This document shows, one piece after another, positions 45,966 through 54,969 of a stretch of 64,000 nt of DNA. The first letter of the stretch is position 1, and each line of letters starts with the position of its first letter. The translations under genes were made by a program, and so were the position numbers. Source of the DNA: Palsa-506 sp963836355 (GTDB lineage: Bacteria; Actinomycetota; Actinomycetes; Streptosporangiales; Streptosporangiaceae). The stretch is from positions 646,210 through 710,209 of the forward strand of contig CAWIJO010000006.1 of NCBI GenBank assembly GCA_963836355.1, in the 5' to 3' direction. The notes under the pieces are model-generated. The model saw only the letters and a program-made list of their open reading frames with translations. It made no database searches and was not told where the DNA came from.

Positions 45966-46999
45966 TCACCGCGGCTGGCGGCGGCTGGTGCCGTTGCCGG
46001 CCGTTTCCGGGGGCTGGTGCCCGGTGCTGCCGTCGGCGTGCGGGTGGGGTCCGCCGTTGCCGGCGGGCGCGGCTGGCCGGGCGAGGAGGTCGTGCAGCAG
46101 GCTGACGGTCTTGTGCTGTCCGGCGCGCTCGCGGTCCAGGGCGGTCTCGGTGCGGGCGAGCTGCTCGCGCAGCGCGGCGATGGTGTCGTTGGCGGCGGCC
46201 AGCTGCGCGGCAGTGGCGGCGAGCTCGGCGGCATGCCGCTGCTGGTCCTGCTCGCGGGCGCGGGCGGCGTCAGCGCGGGCTTGCCCGGCGGCGGCCACGG
46301 CGGCGTCACGTTCGGCGCGGGCATCGGCGGCGGCCTGTTCCGCTTCGGCGATCCGTGCTGCGGTGGCCTGGCGTTCGCCGTGCAGGGCACGATCGGCGTC
46401 GCGGGCACGCTGCCCGGCGTGCTGGCGTGCGGCGGCCTCGGCTTCGGCTGCATCGAGGGCCTGGGCGGCTGCGGCGCGGGCCTCGGCGGCGTCCAGCTCG
46501 GCGGCGTGCCGGGCGACCGCCTGGCTGGCGGTCTCGGCGCGGGCCTGCTCCAGCTGGGCGGCGGCCTGGGCGCGGACGGCCTCCACCTGGGCTTCGGCGG
46601 CCTCAAGGTCGCCGGCTGCGGCGAGCTGGCCGCCGAGGACGGCGAGCTGGTCCAGCGCGGCGCCCAGCTGCGCGCCCAGCCGGCTCATCGCGGCGATGGC
46701 GTCGTCGCGGATGGCCGCGGCCCGGCTGAGGGCCGCGGTGACCGGCTGATCGCCCCCGGGCTGGCCGGTGAGCTGCTGACGGCGCCGGAACGCGGTCATC
46801 GCGGTGTGCCGGACCAGCACCGGCGTGCCGTCCCCGCGGTCTTCGGGGACTTCCTGCTCGCAGTAGCCGGGCCGGGGACCCGGCGCGGCCGGGTCCTTGC
46901 CCCGGGCCGGGCGGCGCATCCGGGGTACCGGCATGTGCCCGGCGCGCCGTCTGCCTGCGTCGCCGCAGCGGCTGCGGTCTGGGTCGCAGTCGTCATCAA
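45966..46999 (-). CDS. Ala-rich coiled-coil protein between istA and istB
   Basis: A 322-residue frame (45966-46934) is dominated by a long Ala/Glu/Arg coiled coil (residues ~75-280, for example EAAEAQVEAVRAQAAAQLEQ), resembling KfrA-type DNA-binding helices. Just before it are PRPGYCEQEVPED and VLVRHTAMTAFRRRQQ. In another frame, from 46999, the sequence GAPGTCRYPGC precedes these. Joining the two by one frameshift near 46920 would give an N-terminal Cys/His zinc cluster (CRYPGC ... PGYC ... H) ahead of the coiled coil, which I think is the original form. It lies between the istA 3' half and istB of a degenerate IS21-like element. Role unknown; possibly target choice or end binding. Confidence 0.6.
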
Positions 47000-47095
47000 G
47001 GCTGTCCTTCCTGCTGGCCGTGCCAGGGCACGGCGGAACGAAATGAAATAAGACGCAACGCGATGAAATGGATTGAGATGGAATGAAACGGGCTG

Positions 47096-47938
47096 TCAGG
47101 CGCCGTTGGCGTCGTCACTGCCGCCGGGCAGGACCTGCATGCGGACGCCGGTCGCGGTGGCGAACTCACGAGGGTCGCGGGCGAACCGGGCCGCGGTGAC
47201 CGTGCGGGCCGCGTCGCCGGCCTGGCGGCTGCGCGCGGCGGCCTGCGCGGCCTGCTTGCCGGTGCCTTTCTCCACGATCGACCTGATCTTGGCGACGCTG
47301 ATCACGTCGAGTTCCAGCGCCGCCGCGCAGCCCTGCTCGACCGGGTCGCTGCCGTAGGCGCGGCACAAGCCGATCAGCGCGTAGACCGCGCGCATCTTCG
47401 TCCACGGCAGCGGGATATCCAGGATCCGGGCCGCGTAGATCCCGATCGCCTCGCCCCTGGCGGCGGCCATCTTCGCCAGCTTGTCCACATCCCGGCGCGC
47501 GTAGATATCGGTATCCGGCGGGAAGTCCGCCGGGTCGGATACCCGCCCGCCCGCGGGCTGCTGCGCATGCGTGCGGATCACCTGGCCGCGGTGGTAGATC
47601 TTCACCAGCGTCCCGTCCGCCCGCACCGTGACCTGCTGCCCGGCCAGGCCATAAGGCACCGAGTAGAACGCGTTCTGCGCCCGGACATGGAAATCGCGCT
47701 GCACCTTGGCATCGCTCCAGGCCGGCACCCGGTACGGCTGCTCCGGCGCGGGCAGCAGCGCCGGAGCCTCCAGCTGCGCGAACACCTCCGCAGGCCGGCG
47801 CCGGGTAGTGCCGTGCACCCGCATCCCGGCCCGCACCCGGCACCAGTCCTCCGCCCGGCGCTGCGCGTCGGCGATCCCGGCGAACTGCTCCCCGGCGAAG
47901 AAGCTGACCTGCACGAACTTCACGCCGGCCTCGACCCG
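47096..47938 (-). pseudogene. istA: IstA, C-terminal half (split gene)
   Basis: Encodes GRVEAGVKFVQVSFFAGEQF, then DAQRRAEDWCRVRAGMRVHG and TTRRRPAEVFAQLEAPALLP, FHVRAQNAFYSVPYGLAGQQ and PLPWTKMRAVYALIGLCRAY: the region after the catalytic core in an IS21 IstA subfamily. Its natural N-terminal continuation is at 52743-53354; the two are separated by the serine-recombinase unit. The codon for Val in RVEAG is completed exactly at the junction. The apparent ATG at 47959 lies in inserted DNA and is fortuitous. Confidence 0.8.
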
Positions 47939-47991
47939 CCCTTTGCCCCGCATCGTCAACTACACCTGATCCGCGCGATCGGTACCGCCGG

Positions 47992-48276
47992 GTGCGGGTG
48001 ACGCACCCGTTCCACCCGCTATATGGCCGGGACTTCGAGTTCGTCGCGCACCGGCTGAACTGGGGCGAGGACCGGGTCCACCTGCATGACGAGAACGGGG
48101 ACCTGTTCTCGCTGCCAGCAGGGTGGACCGACGTGGCGGCACCCGACCCGTTCGTGGTGATCGCGGCCGGCCGCTGCCCGTTCACCCCCGATGGGCTGCT
48201 GGCCGCTGCGGACCTGGTGGACCAGTTCCGCATGCGGCAGGACGGCGCCGGGGCCGTAAAGACGATTATGCCGTGA
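47992..48276 (+). CDS. DUF5372 family protein
   Basis: 94 residues from the GTG at 47992. The whole sequence matches the small DUF5372 family: VTHPFHPLYGRDFEFVAHRL, NWGEDRVHLHDENGDLFSLP, AGWTDVAAPDPFVVIAAGRC. A compact, probably beta-rich protein; biochemical role unknown. In actinomycetes it recurs as the first gene of units with an HTH protein and a serine recombinase, exactly as here, so it may help recombination or control of the unit. Confidence 0.8.
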   Translation: MRVTHPFHPLYGRDFEFVAHRLNWGEDRVHLHDENGDLFSLPAGWTDVAAPDPFVVIAAGRCPFTPDGLLAAADLVDQFRMRQDGAGAVKTIMP

Positions 48277-48297
48277 ATGTTAACCCGATTATGCCGT
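48263..48297 (+). repeat. Direct repeat at the end of the DUF5372 gene
   Basis: CGATTATGCCGT occurs at 48263-48274 and again at 48286-48297, 23 bases apart start to start. This could be a paired protein-binding site in front of the HTH gene. Confidence 0.55.
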
Positions 48298-48450
48298 CAT
48301 GGCTTGCACGCCAGATCGCCATCAGGACCTCTTTCGCCGCGATTTTGGCGATAACGCCTGGAAAGACCGCGACACGCTGGCGCGCCTGCGTGCTCCGGCT
48401 GCCCATATCCGGCAAAATTATCCTGACAGCAATCAGGGCAGGGAGGCAGC

Positions 48451-48930
48451 ATGGCCGGGCAGCAGGGCAGACCAGATCCCAAGGAGGCCGCGCTGGCCGG
48501 GGCGCGCTGCCTGAACCCGCACCCGGAGCAGGTCACCGACCCGGGGTTCCTGTCCGGCGAGTTCTTCGACGCCCGCGACGCGGTGCAGGTCAAATACGAG
48601 ATGGTGCGGAACGTCAAGGCGGACGGCGTCCCGGTCACCGAGGCCGCCGCGGCGTTCGGGTACTCCCGGCCGTCGTACTACGAGGCAGCCGCCGCGCTGG
48701 AACGCTCCGGGCTGGAAGGGCTGGTGCCGGCCAGGCCCGGGCCGCGCGGCGCCCACAAGCTCACCGAGGAGATCTGCGCCTGGGCCGAACGGCAGCTGGC
48801 CGCCGGTCCCGGCCTGCGCCCGGCGCAGCTGGTGCCCCTGATCGAGGAGTCCTTCGGCGTGCGCGTGCACCCCCGCTCGGTCGAGCGCGCGCTGGCCCGC
48901 CGCCGGGAGCGCCACTCCAAAAGCCGCTGA
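48451..48930 (+). CDS. Helix-turn-helix protein of the serine-recombinase unit
   Basis: 159 residues. It contains VQVKYEMVRNVKADGVPVTE then AAAAFGYSRPSYYEAAAALE, a Tnp-like HTH, and a second winged-helix-like block AWAERQLAAGPGLRPAQLVP then LIEESFGVRVHPRSVERALA with a basic RRRERHSKSR end. This is the DNA-binding half of an rve transposase without its catalytic core, a form that repeatedly accompanies DUF5372 and a serine recombinase. It probably binds unit DNA. The following ORF may be joined to it by a +1 frameshift. Confidence 0.75.
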   Translation: MAGQQGRPDPKEAALAGARCLNPHPEQVTDPGFLSGEFFDARDAVQVKYEMVRNVKADGVPVTEAAAAFGYSRPSYYEAAAALERSGLEGLVPARPGPRGAHKLTEEICAWAERQLAAGPGLRPAQLVPLIEESFGVRVHPRSVERALARRRERHSKSR

Positions 48931-49294
48931 CCTGCCCGCCCGCGAGAGGCGGAAGGAGGAGCACCGGTCCCCGTCCCTGCTCACATCACCTGGCCTCGCG
49001 GCTGCTGAACCGGGCGACCGCCCGGATGCCGGCCAGGACACCGCTCCCGGCGGCGGGCTGGACGCCCGCTACGAGCAGCTGCGTCATGCTGCCCTGCACG
49101 CACGCGCCGACGCGTTCCCGCTCGGCATCAGCGTGCTGTCGGGCAAGGGCGTCACCGCATGGCAGCGTGCCCTGGCCACCGCAGCGCCAGCCCCGGCCAC
49201 CCGGCCGGGGCACGCTACCGCCCCCGCCGAGCTGCCCCCGCTGGCCGCCGAGCTGATCGGCATCCTGGCGGCCCTTGCACTCGGCGGCCCCTGA
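48931..49294 (+). CDS. Small ORF between HTH and recombinase genes
   Basis: An open frame with no ATG or GTG near its beginning, +1 relative to the HTH gene, ending in TGA at 49292-49294. It encodes LDARYEQLRHAALHARADAF then PLGISVLSGKGVTAWQRALA and a helical AELPPLAAELIGILAALALG end. The 'ARYEQLRHAAL ... GVxAWxRAL' pattern is one I know from small proteins of such units. With no start of its own, it is either reached by frameshifting near the end of the HTH gene or has lost its start. Confidence 0.5.
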
Positions 49295-49326
49295 ACCAGC
49301 CGGCCAATCCCCGAAGGAGCGATCAG

Positions 49327-51216
49327 ATGCTCACCGGCACCGCGGCATCCAAGGTAACCGCCGCCCACCTCTCGAGAACGGCTCTTTTGTATATCCGCCA
49401 GTCAACGCTCAAGCAGGTCATCCACAACACCGAGTCCGCCTTCCGCCAGTACGACCTGCGCGGCAAGGCAATCAGCCTGGGCTGGGCCAGCGACCAGATC
49501 ACCGTCATCGACATCGACCAGGGCCACTCCGGCGCTTCGGCCGCCGACCGGGAAGGATTCCAGCATCTGGTCGCCGAGGTATCCCTCGGCCGGGCCGGGA
49601 TCGTGCTCGGCCTGGAATGCTCCCGGCTGGCCCGCAACTCCGCCGACTGGCACCAGCTGCTCGAGCTGTGCGGCATGACCGGCACCCTGATCTGCGACGA
49701 AGACGGCCTTTACGACCCCCGCCATTTTAACGACCGCCTGCTTTTGGGCATGAAAGGGCAAATGTCCGAAGCTGAGCTCCATTTCATACGGGCCCGGCTG
49801 CGCGGCGGGGTGCTGTCCAAGGCCCGCCGCGGCGAGCTGATCACCCCGCTGCCGACCGGCCTGGTCTACGACGCCGCCGCGCACGTCACCCTCGACCCCG
49901 ACACCGCCGTCCAGGGCGCCCTCAAGCGCCTGTTCGCCACGTTCGAGGCAACCGGGTCGGCGTTCGCCTGCGTCCAGGCGTTCAGCACCGCCGGGCTGAC
50001 CTTCCCCTGGCGGCACCGCGCCGGCCCCCGGACCGGGGAGCTGGACTGGAAACCGCTGCAGCACCACACCGTGCTGCGGGTCCTGCACAACCCGCGCTAC
50101 GCCGGCGCGTTCACCTACGGCCGGCACAGCCACGCCAGGCAGCCCGGCGGGAAGACGACCACCACGCTGCTGCCCCGCAGTGAGTGGATCTCCTTCATCC
50201 CCGGCGCCCACCCCGGATACATCACCCTGGACCAGCACGAGGCCAACATCGCCAAGCTGGCCGCCAACGCCGCCGCGCACGGCCGCGACCGCGCCGCCGG
50301 GCCGCCCCGCGAAGGCCACGCGCTGCTGCAGGGCATCATCATCTGCGGACGGTGCGGCAACCGGATGACCGTCCGCTACCACAGCCGCGACGGGAAAGAA
50401 CTGCCTACCTACGTGTGCCAGCGCGACGGCATCGAGAACGCGCGCCCGTCCTGCGCGCTAGTCCCCGGGCACACCCTCGACGAGCGCATCGGGGAGTTCC
50501 TCATCAGCCAGCTCACCCCGCTGGCCGCCGAGGCCGCCCTCACCGTCTCCGCCGAACTGGAACACCGGGCTGCCGAGGCCGACGCGCTCCGCGCCGCCCA
50601 CGTCGAGCGCGCCCGCTACCACGCCGACCTGGCCGGCCGCCGCTACCTGGCCGTCGACCCCGCCAACCGGCTCGTCGCCGGCACCCTCGAAGCCGGCTGG
50701 AACACCGCCCTGCGCTCCCTGGCCGACGCCCAGGCCGCCTACGACAAGGCCCGCGAACAGCACCCCGGGCAGCTCACCGACGCGCAGAAGACCCGGATCC
50801 GCCAGCTCGTCACCGACCTGCCCGGCATCTGGAACGACCCCGCCACCCCCGCCCGCGAACGCAAGCGCATCGCCCGGCTGCTGCTCACCGACGTCACCGT
50901 GACCAGGACCAGCGACACCATCACCGCGCACGCCCGGCTGGCCGGCGGCCAGCACCACACCCTGGCCATCCCCATCCCCAAACGCGCCTGGGAACTGCGC
51001 CAGACACCACCCCAGGTCCTGGCCGCGATCGATGACCTGCTGACCACCAGCACCTGCGCCCAGATCGCCGTCACCCTCAACGACCGCGGCCTGACCAGCG
51101 GCGACGGCAAACCCTACAACCGCACCATGGTCGACCGCGCGATCCGCGCCTACCAGCTGCGCCCCCGCCGCGACCGGCTCCGCGACCAGGGCCTGCTCAC
51201 CCTCACCGAGATGGGG
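49327..51216 (+). pseudogene. Large serine recombinase, 5' part (interrupted by IS3)
   Basis: The ATG at 49327 follows GAAGGAGCGATCAG. The resolvase domain has the nucleophile Ser in LLYIRQSTLKQ (residue ~26), then TVIDIDQGHSGASAADREGF and VLGLECSRLARNSADWHQLL with the catalytic Arg. The recombinase domain follows (HNPRYAGAFTYGRHSHA), then a zinc ribbon with IICGRCGNRM and a later Cys pair, and a coiled-coil/C-terminal region. The frame reaches LTLTEMG, where the IS3 element begins; the true C-terminus resumes at 52509. Without the IS3 it would be ~694 residues and probably functional. As it stands, 30-odd IS-derived residues replace the last 64. Confidence 0.85.
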
Positions 51217-51274
51217 TGCCCGAAGCTTCCGGACAGTCCATCCAATAGGATGGACGTCTGGAAAGGTGAAGTAA

Positions 51275-51565
51275 TTGCCTCGACCGAAGAAGAGCTTCTC
51301 ACCGGAATTCAAAGATGAAGCCGTGAAGATGGTGATCGAGACGTCGCGTCCGATCGCCCGAGTGGCGAAGGAGCTCGGTATCAACGAAGGCACACTCGGT
51401 AACTGGGTGAGCGTCTACCGCCGTGATCATGCCGGCGAAGAACCGCCGCTAACCGTGAATGAGCGCGCGCGGCTGCGCGAGCTCGAGCGGGAAACCCGGG
51501 AACAGAGGATGGAGCTCGAGTTCCTGAAAAAAGCCGCGGCATACTTCGCCCGCGACCATCGGTGA
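51275..51565 (+). CDS. IS3 transposase OrfA (HTH subunit)
   Basis: 96 residues: KKSFSPEFKDEAVKMVIETS then RVAKELGINEGTLGNWVSVY is the Tnp_1 helix-turn-helix, and LRELERETREQRMELEFLKK is the leucine-zipper dimerisation helix. It ends at KAAAYFARDHR, as usual. It overlaps OrfB by four bases. Confidence 0.9.
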   Translation: MPRPKKSFSPEFKDEAVKMVIETSRPIARVAKELGINEGTLGNWVSVYRRDHAGEEPPLTVNERARLRELERETREQRMELEFLKKAAAYFARDHR

Positions 51566-52473
51566 CCGAGAAATTCGAGTTCATCGACGCGGAGTATGCG
51601 GCTTACCAGGAATCAGATGAGCGGTACGTGCCGTCGGTCGTGCAAATGTGCAGGTGGATGGAGGTGTCGCGGTCCGGGTTCTACGAATGGCGGAACGCGC
51701 CGGAATCGGCGACGGCGAAAAGGCGCGGGGAACTCGCTTTGATCGTGCGGAAGTCATTCGATGAATCGGATGGGACGTACGGGTACCGGCGGGTGCACAC
51801 GGACCTGGTGGCCTGGGGCGTGCCGGCCGGGCCGGAGCTGGTGCGGTCGGTGATGCGCGAGCTGGGCCTGCAGGCTTGCCAGCCGCGGCCGTGGCGGTTC
51901 AGCCTCACCGAGGGCGACGGCCAGGAGCATGACATTCCCGATCTCGTGAACCGGGATTTCACGGCCGGCGCGCCGGGCGAGAAAATGGTAGGCGACATAA
52001 CCTATATTCCGACCTGGCAGGGCTGGCTCTATTTGGCGACGGTTATCGACTGTCATACGAAGGAAGTGATCGGGTGGGCTACGGACGATAACTACAAGAC
52101 GCCGCTCATCGAGAGGGCCATCGAGATGGCCGCCCGCAATTATCCTCTCGCCGGGAATGCTATCTTCCACTCCGACCGCGGCAGCAACTACACATCCCGG
52201 CAGTTCGCCGGGACGCTCAGGAAATACAACCTTCGGCATTCGGTCGGGCGCACCGGGATCTGCTACGATAATGCCATGGCCGAATCGTTCTTCGCCGCGC
52301 TGAAGAACGAGCGCGTCCACCGGACCCAGTATCCGACTCGTGAGCACGCGCGCCGGGATGTTGTGAGGTACATCGAATTCTGGTACAATTCGAAGCGCAG
52401 GCACTCCGGGCTTCAGTACCGAACCCCACGGCAGGTCCGCGAGGAATACCTGGAACGGCAGTCCGCAGCGTGA
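51562..52473 (+). CDS. IS3 transposase OrfB (DDE catalytic subunit)
   Basis: 303 residues from a GTG within the OrfA stop (GTGA), so reinitiation rather than the usual -1 frameshift may be used. The HTH-like N-terminus (HTH_21, YGYRRVHTDLVAWGVPAGPE) precedes the rve core, with catalytic Asp in MVGDITYIPTW, Asp in AIFHSDRGSNYTS and Glu in DNAMAESFFAALKNE. The C-terminus RRHSGLQYRTPRQVREEYLE is typical. The protein looks intact. Confidence 0.92.
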   Translation: MTEKFEFIDAEYAAYQESDERYVPSVVQMCRWMEVSRSGFYEWRNAPESATAKRRGELALIVRKSFDESDGTYGYRRVHTDLVAWGVPAGPELVRSVMRELGLQACQPRPWRFSLTEGDGQEHDIPDLVNRDFTAGAPGEKMVGDITYIPTWQGWLYLATVIDCHTKEVIGWATDDNYKTPLIERAIEMAARNYPLAGNAIFHSDRGSNYTSRQFAGTLRKYNLRHSVGRTGICYDNAMAESFFAALKNERVHRTQYPTREHARRDVVRYIEFWYNSKRRHSGLQYRTPRQVREEYLERQSAA

Positions 52474-52508
52474 ATTAACCACAAATACGCTGTCCGGAAA
52501 GCCCGGGG

Positions 52509-52703
52509 CAGATCAAGACGGCCGCCACGCTCAGCGTGTCCAGATCCACCGTCAAGGCCTGGTACCACGCCGGAATTGTCACCGGACAGCGCTATAACGA
52601 TAAAGGCGAAGTCCTCTACAACCCGCCCGGCCCCGCAAACCCCATCGACCGCCCGAAGACCGGCCGCCCGCCACGAGCCACCCAGCCAGCACGAACACAA
52701 TAA
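52509..52703 (+). pseudogene. Displaced C-terminus of the large serine recombinase
   Basis: 64 codons ending in TAA at 52701-52703: QIKTAATLSVSRSTVKAWYH then AGIVTGQRYNDKGEVLYNPP and RPKTGRPPRATQPARTQ. This is the HTH-type tail characteristic of these recombinases, where a small DNA-binding motif follows LTLTEM. It has no start of its own and was separated from 49327-51216 by the IS3 insertion. Confidence 0.85.
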
Positions 52704-52742
52704 CCACGCAGATAGACCCGAAGAGGTGCAGTATGCAACCCG

Positions 52743-53354
52743 AGGTTTATCCTGCGGGGAGCGGACCCTGCCCGGGTCCACGACCAGGCCGCGGGCCTGC
52801 GCGTACTCCAGCCACTCCCGGTTCCACCGCGGCTCCAGCCGCTCCGCCTTATCGACTACCGGCTTGAGGTTGTCCACGATGAGCACCTTGAAGGTGCCCC
52901 CGAAAAAGCCCCAGGCCGCCTCGCAGCCCGCGATCACCGCGGCCGTCGTCTGCGAGAACGTCAAGAACACGAAGCAGTACCGGGACAGCACCGCGGTGAA
53001 CACCAGCGCGTGCAGCTTCCGCCGCCGGTCCCCGTCGCCGATCATGCCCAGGTAGCCGAAGTCGATCTGCACCTCCTCACCGGGCTTGCCGTCGGCCACC
53101 GGCACCGTCACCTGCTGCCTGGACAAGGAGTAACCGCACTCGGCCGCGGCGAACCGGGCCAGCGTCCGGTACGGCACCGCGATCCCGCGGCGCTCCACCA
53201 GCTCCCCGATCTTCACCAGCGTCAGGCCGTCTTTCACCCACCCGGTCACCTCGGCCGTCACCGGCACCAGCGCCTCCCACGAGGCGCCGTGCCCAGCCGG
53301 GCGGGCCGGCCGCACCGCCGCCACCACCTGCCCTACGGCTGAACGGCGGCACAT
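52743..53354 (-). pseudogene. istA: IstA, N-terminal half with catalytic core (split gene)
   Basis: Encodes VKDGLTLVKIGELVERRGIA then VPYRTLARFAAAECGYSLSR, VQIDFGYLGMIGDGDRRRKL (first catalytic Asp), WGFFGGTFKVLIVDNLKPVV (second Asp) and EYAQARGLVVDPGRVRSPQD ending KPR. The missing continuation is at 47096-47938. The first ~70 residues with the HTH are also missing upstream of about 53350, so the gene was truncated as well as split. Confidence 0.8.
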
Positions 53355-53574
53355 CGATGCAGCTCACAGACCAGGCACAGTTCTGGCACCCCACAGCGTC
53401 CAGCACGGCGCGCTGCGCCACGTGCCTGCGCTAGGGAGCAGGGGCTAGATGGAGATCCCCGACTTTGGTGCACACCTAGCTTTGTGTGACCAGCAGGTCC
53501 CAATGCCTGCTCTGATGTGATTTTAGTTAATAGTCTCGCGTGTGACTAGCCGTCCGGGTTTGGCTGTCGCGTGA

Positions 53575-53691
53575 GCCGGGCTTGACATGGGGCGGGCGGC
53601 CGTAGCCTTGCCGGGCACCGGGCCGGTTATTCCGGCCTGGCCTCTTTCTGGTCCGGGTGGCCGTCCGCGAGGGTCCCATGTCAAGCCCGGC
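53575..53691. repeat. 17-base perfect inverted repeat
   Basis: GCCGGGCTTGACATGGG at 53575-53591 is the exact complement of CCCATGTCAAGCCCGGC at 53675-53691, leaving an 83-base spacer. It lies just outside the second IS3 element. It could be a remnant of element ends, a recombination site or a structured RNA. Confidence 0.8.
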
Positions 53692-53712
53692 GCCCCCCCC
53701 ATCTGGTGGGGG

Positions 53713-54652
53713 TTATGCCTGGCCGGCCCAGTACCGCTGGTCGGCCTCGGCGGGTGGCCGCAGCCCGGTGCGGTGCATGAGCCGGTCGTTGTTGTACCAG
53801 TGGACCCAGGCGCTGGTGATCTTCTCCACGTCGCCCAGCGTCGCGAGCGGCCCGTCCCGGAACGGCGATCCGTCCCGCGCGCATTCGGATTTGTATAGCC
53901 CTATGGTGGTTTCGGCCAGGGCGTTATCGTAAGCGTCCCCGACGGTACCGATCGATCCGGCCAGCCCCGCGAGCATCAGGGTCTCGGTGAACCGGACACT
54001 GGTGTATTGCGAGCCGGGCATCGGAATGGTGGATGGCGCCGGCCGTGACCGGGTGGCCGAGCCGGGCCAGCTGGGTGATGGCCTGGCGGATCGCCCGCTG
54101 GATGAACCTGGCCGTTTTGCTCAGCGAGCACTCCCAGCCGCGGATGGTGCCCGCGTAGGCGTCGATCACGAACGCCACGTAGGCGAACCCGCCCCCGGCC
54201 AGGGCGAGATAGGTGAAGTCCGCGACCAGCAGCCGTCCTGGCGCCTCCGCCTTGAACTGGCGCCTGACCAGGTCCGGGAACCGCTCCGCCGCCGGGTTCG
54301 CGACCGTGGTCCGGATCTTCCGCGCCTGGCGGACGTTGCCCCGCCAGCCGTTGGCCCGCATGATCCGCTCCACCGTGCACCTGGCCGCGCTCACGCCCTG
54401 CCGCCGCAGCCACCCCCACGCCTTCACCGCGCCATAGAGCGATTCCGGCGCCGGCCGGCCGTTCTTCCCGGGCTCGAAGACCGAAGCCAGCAGCCTGGTG
54501 ACGACAGCGTCACGCAGCGCCCGCGCCGAGGGCGGGCGCTTCCTCCTTGCCCAGTAGGTCCTCGGGGCGATCGCCAGGCCCTGCGCTGACAGGGCCCGGC
54601 AGATCGGCACGACCCCGAACCGGTGCCGGAAGGCGTCGATGAACTGGCAGGT
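53713..54652 (-). pseudogene. IS3 transposase OrfB, frameshifted
   Basis: The frame from about 54652 has FIDAFRHRFGVVPICRALSA, then ESLYGAVKAWGWLRRQGVSA and the first catalytic Asp in LLVADFTYLALAGGGFAYVA, reaching AGAIHHSDA. A single extra base near 54020 moves the rest to another frame: GSQYTSVRFTETLMLAGLAG, DNALAETTIGLYKSE with the catalytic Glu, and WVHWYNNDRLMHRTGLRPPA. All DDE residues are present across the two frames, so the lesion is recent. Confidence 0.8.
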
Positions 54653-54969
54653 CAGCCCTGTCGCGGGTCGTGCGCCCGCGCGAAGAAACCCGTCGCGGCC
54701 GAGAGGATCTCGATCGTCCGCTCCAGCTCCGCCACCTTCCTGCGGAGCTGGCGGACCTGCGCGGCCTCCTCAGTCGTCACCCCCGGAGCGCTCCCCGCGT
54801 CGATCTCGGACTGGCGGAGCCACTTGCGCAGCGTCTCCGCGCTCATCCCCAGCCGCCCGGCCACCGCACGGATCGCCGCGTACTCGCTGTCGTAATCACC
54901 GGCGTGCTCGCGGACCAGCCGGATCGCCTTTCCCCTGGTCTCCGCGCTGTAGTTCTGAGTCTTCGCCAT
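54652..54969 (-). CDS. IS3 transposase OrfA
   Basis: 105 residues: YSAETRGKAIRLVREHAGDY then IRAVAGRLGMSAETLRKWLR is the helix-turn-helix, and QVRQLRRKVAELERTIEILS is the zipper helix, ending in ATGFFARAHDPRQG. OrfB begins around its stop, consistent with the usual frameshift arrangement. Intact. Confidence 0.88.
   Translation of the reverse strand: MAKTQNYSAETRGKAIRLVREHAGDYDSEYAAIRAVAGRLGMSAETLRKWLRQSEIDAGSAPGVTTEEAAQVRQLRRKVAELERTIEILSAATGFFARAHDPRQG

Larger units (their letters stand above)
51217..52508 (+). mobile_element. IS3-family insertion sequence (copy 1)
   Basis: Two overlapping ORFs lie between imperfect inverted ends: TGCCCGAAGCTTCCGGACAG at 51217 and the complement of GCTTTCCGGACAG ending near 52504. 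A GGGG flank is present on both sides (51213-51216 and 52505-52508), consistent with a 4-base target duplication; excising one copy restores the recombinase frame. Length about 1.29 kb. Confidence 0.82.
47934..52742 (+). mobile_element. Serine-recombinase mobile unit inserted in istA
   Basis: The unit carries a DUF5372 gene, an HTH gene, a small ORF and a large serine recombinase, all on the plus strand. The pentamer ACCCG is found at both edges (47934-47938 and 52738-52742). Deleting one copy and all between them restores an uninterrupted IstA frame (DKP-RVEAG). The unit is about 4.8 kb including the nested IS3. Confidence 0.75.

Noticed and set aside
45687..47051. 454-residue plus-strand frame, Gly/Ala/Leu-rich
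   Set aside because: Antisense of the coiled-coil gene and the istB remnant; repetitive composition is explained by the Ala-rich coiled coil on the other strand.
52413..52742. C-terminal end of the 313-residue minus-strand frame extending through 52742
   Set aside because: IstA homology stops at the ACCCG junction; the rest reads antisense into the serine unit and IS3.
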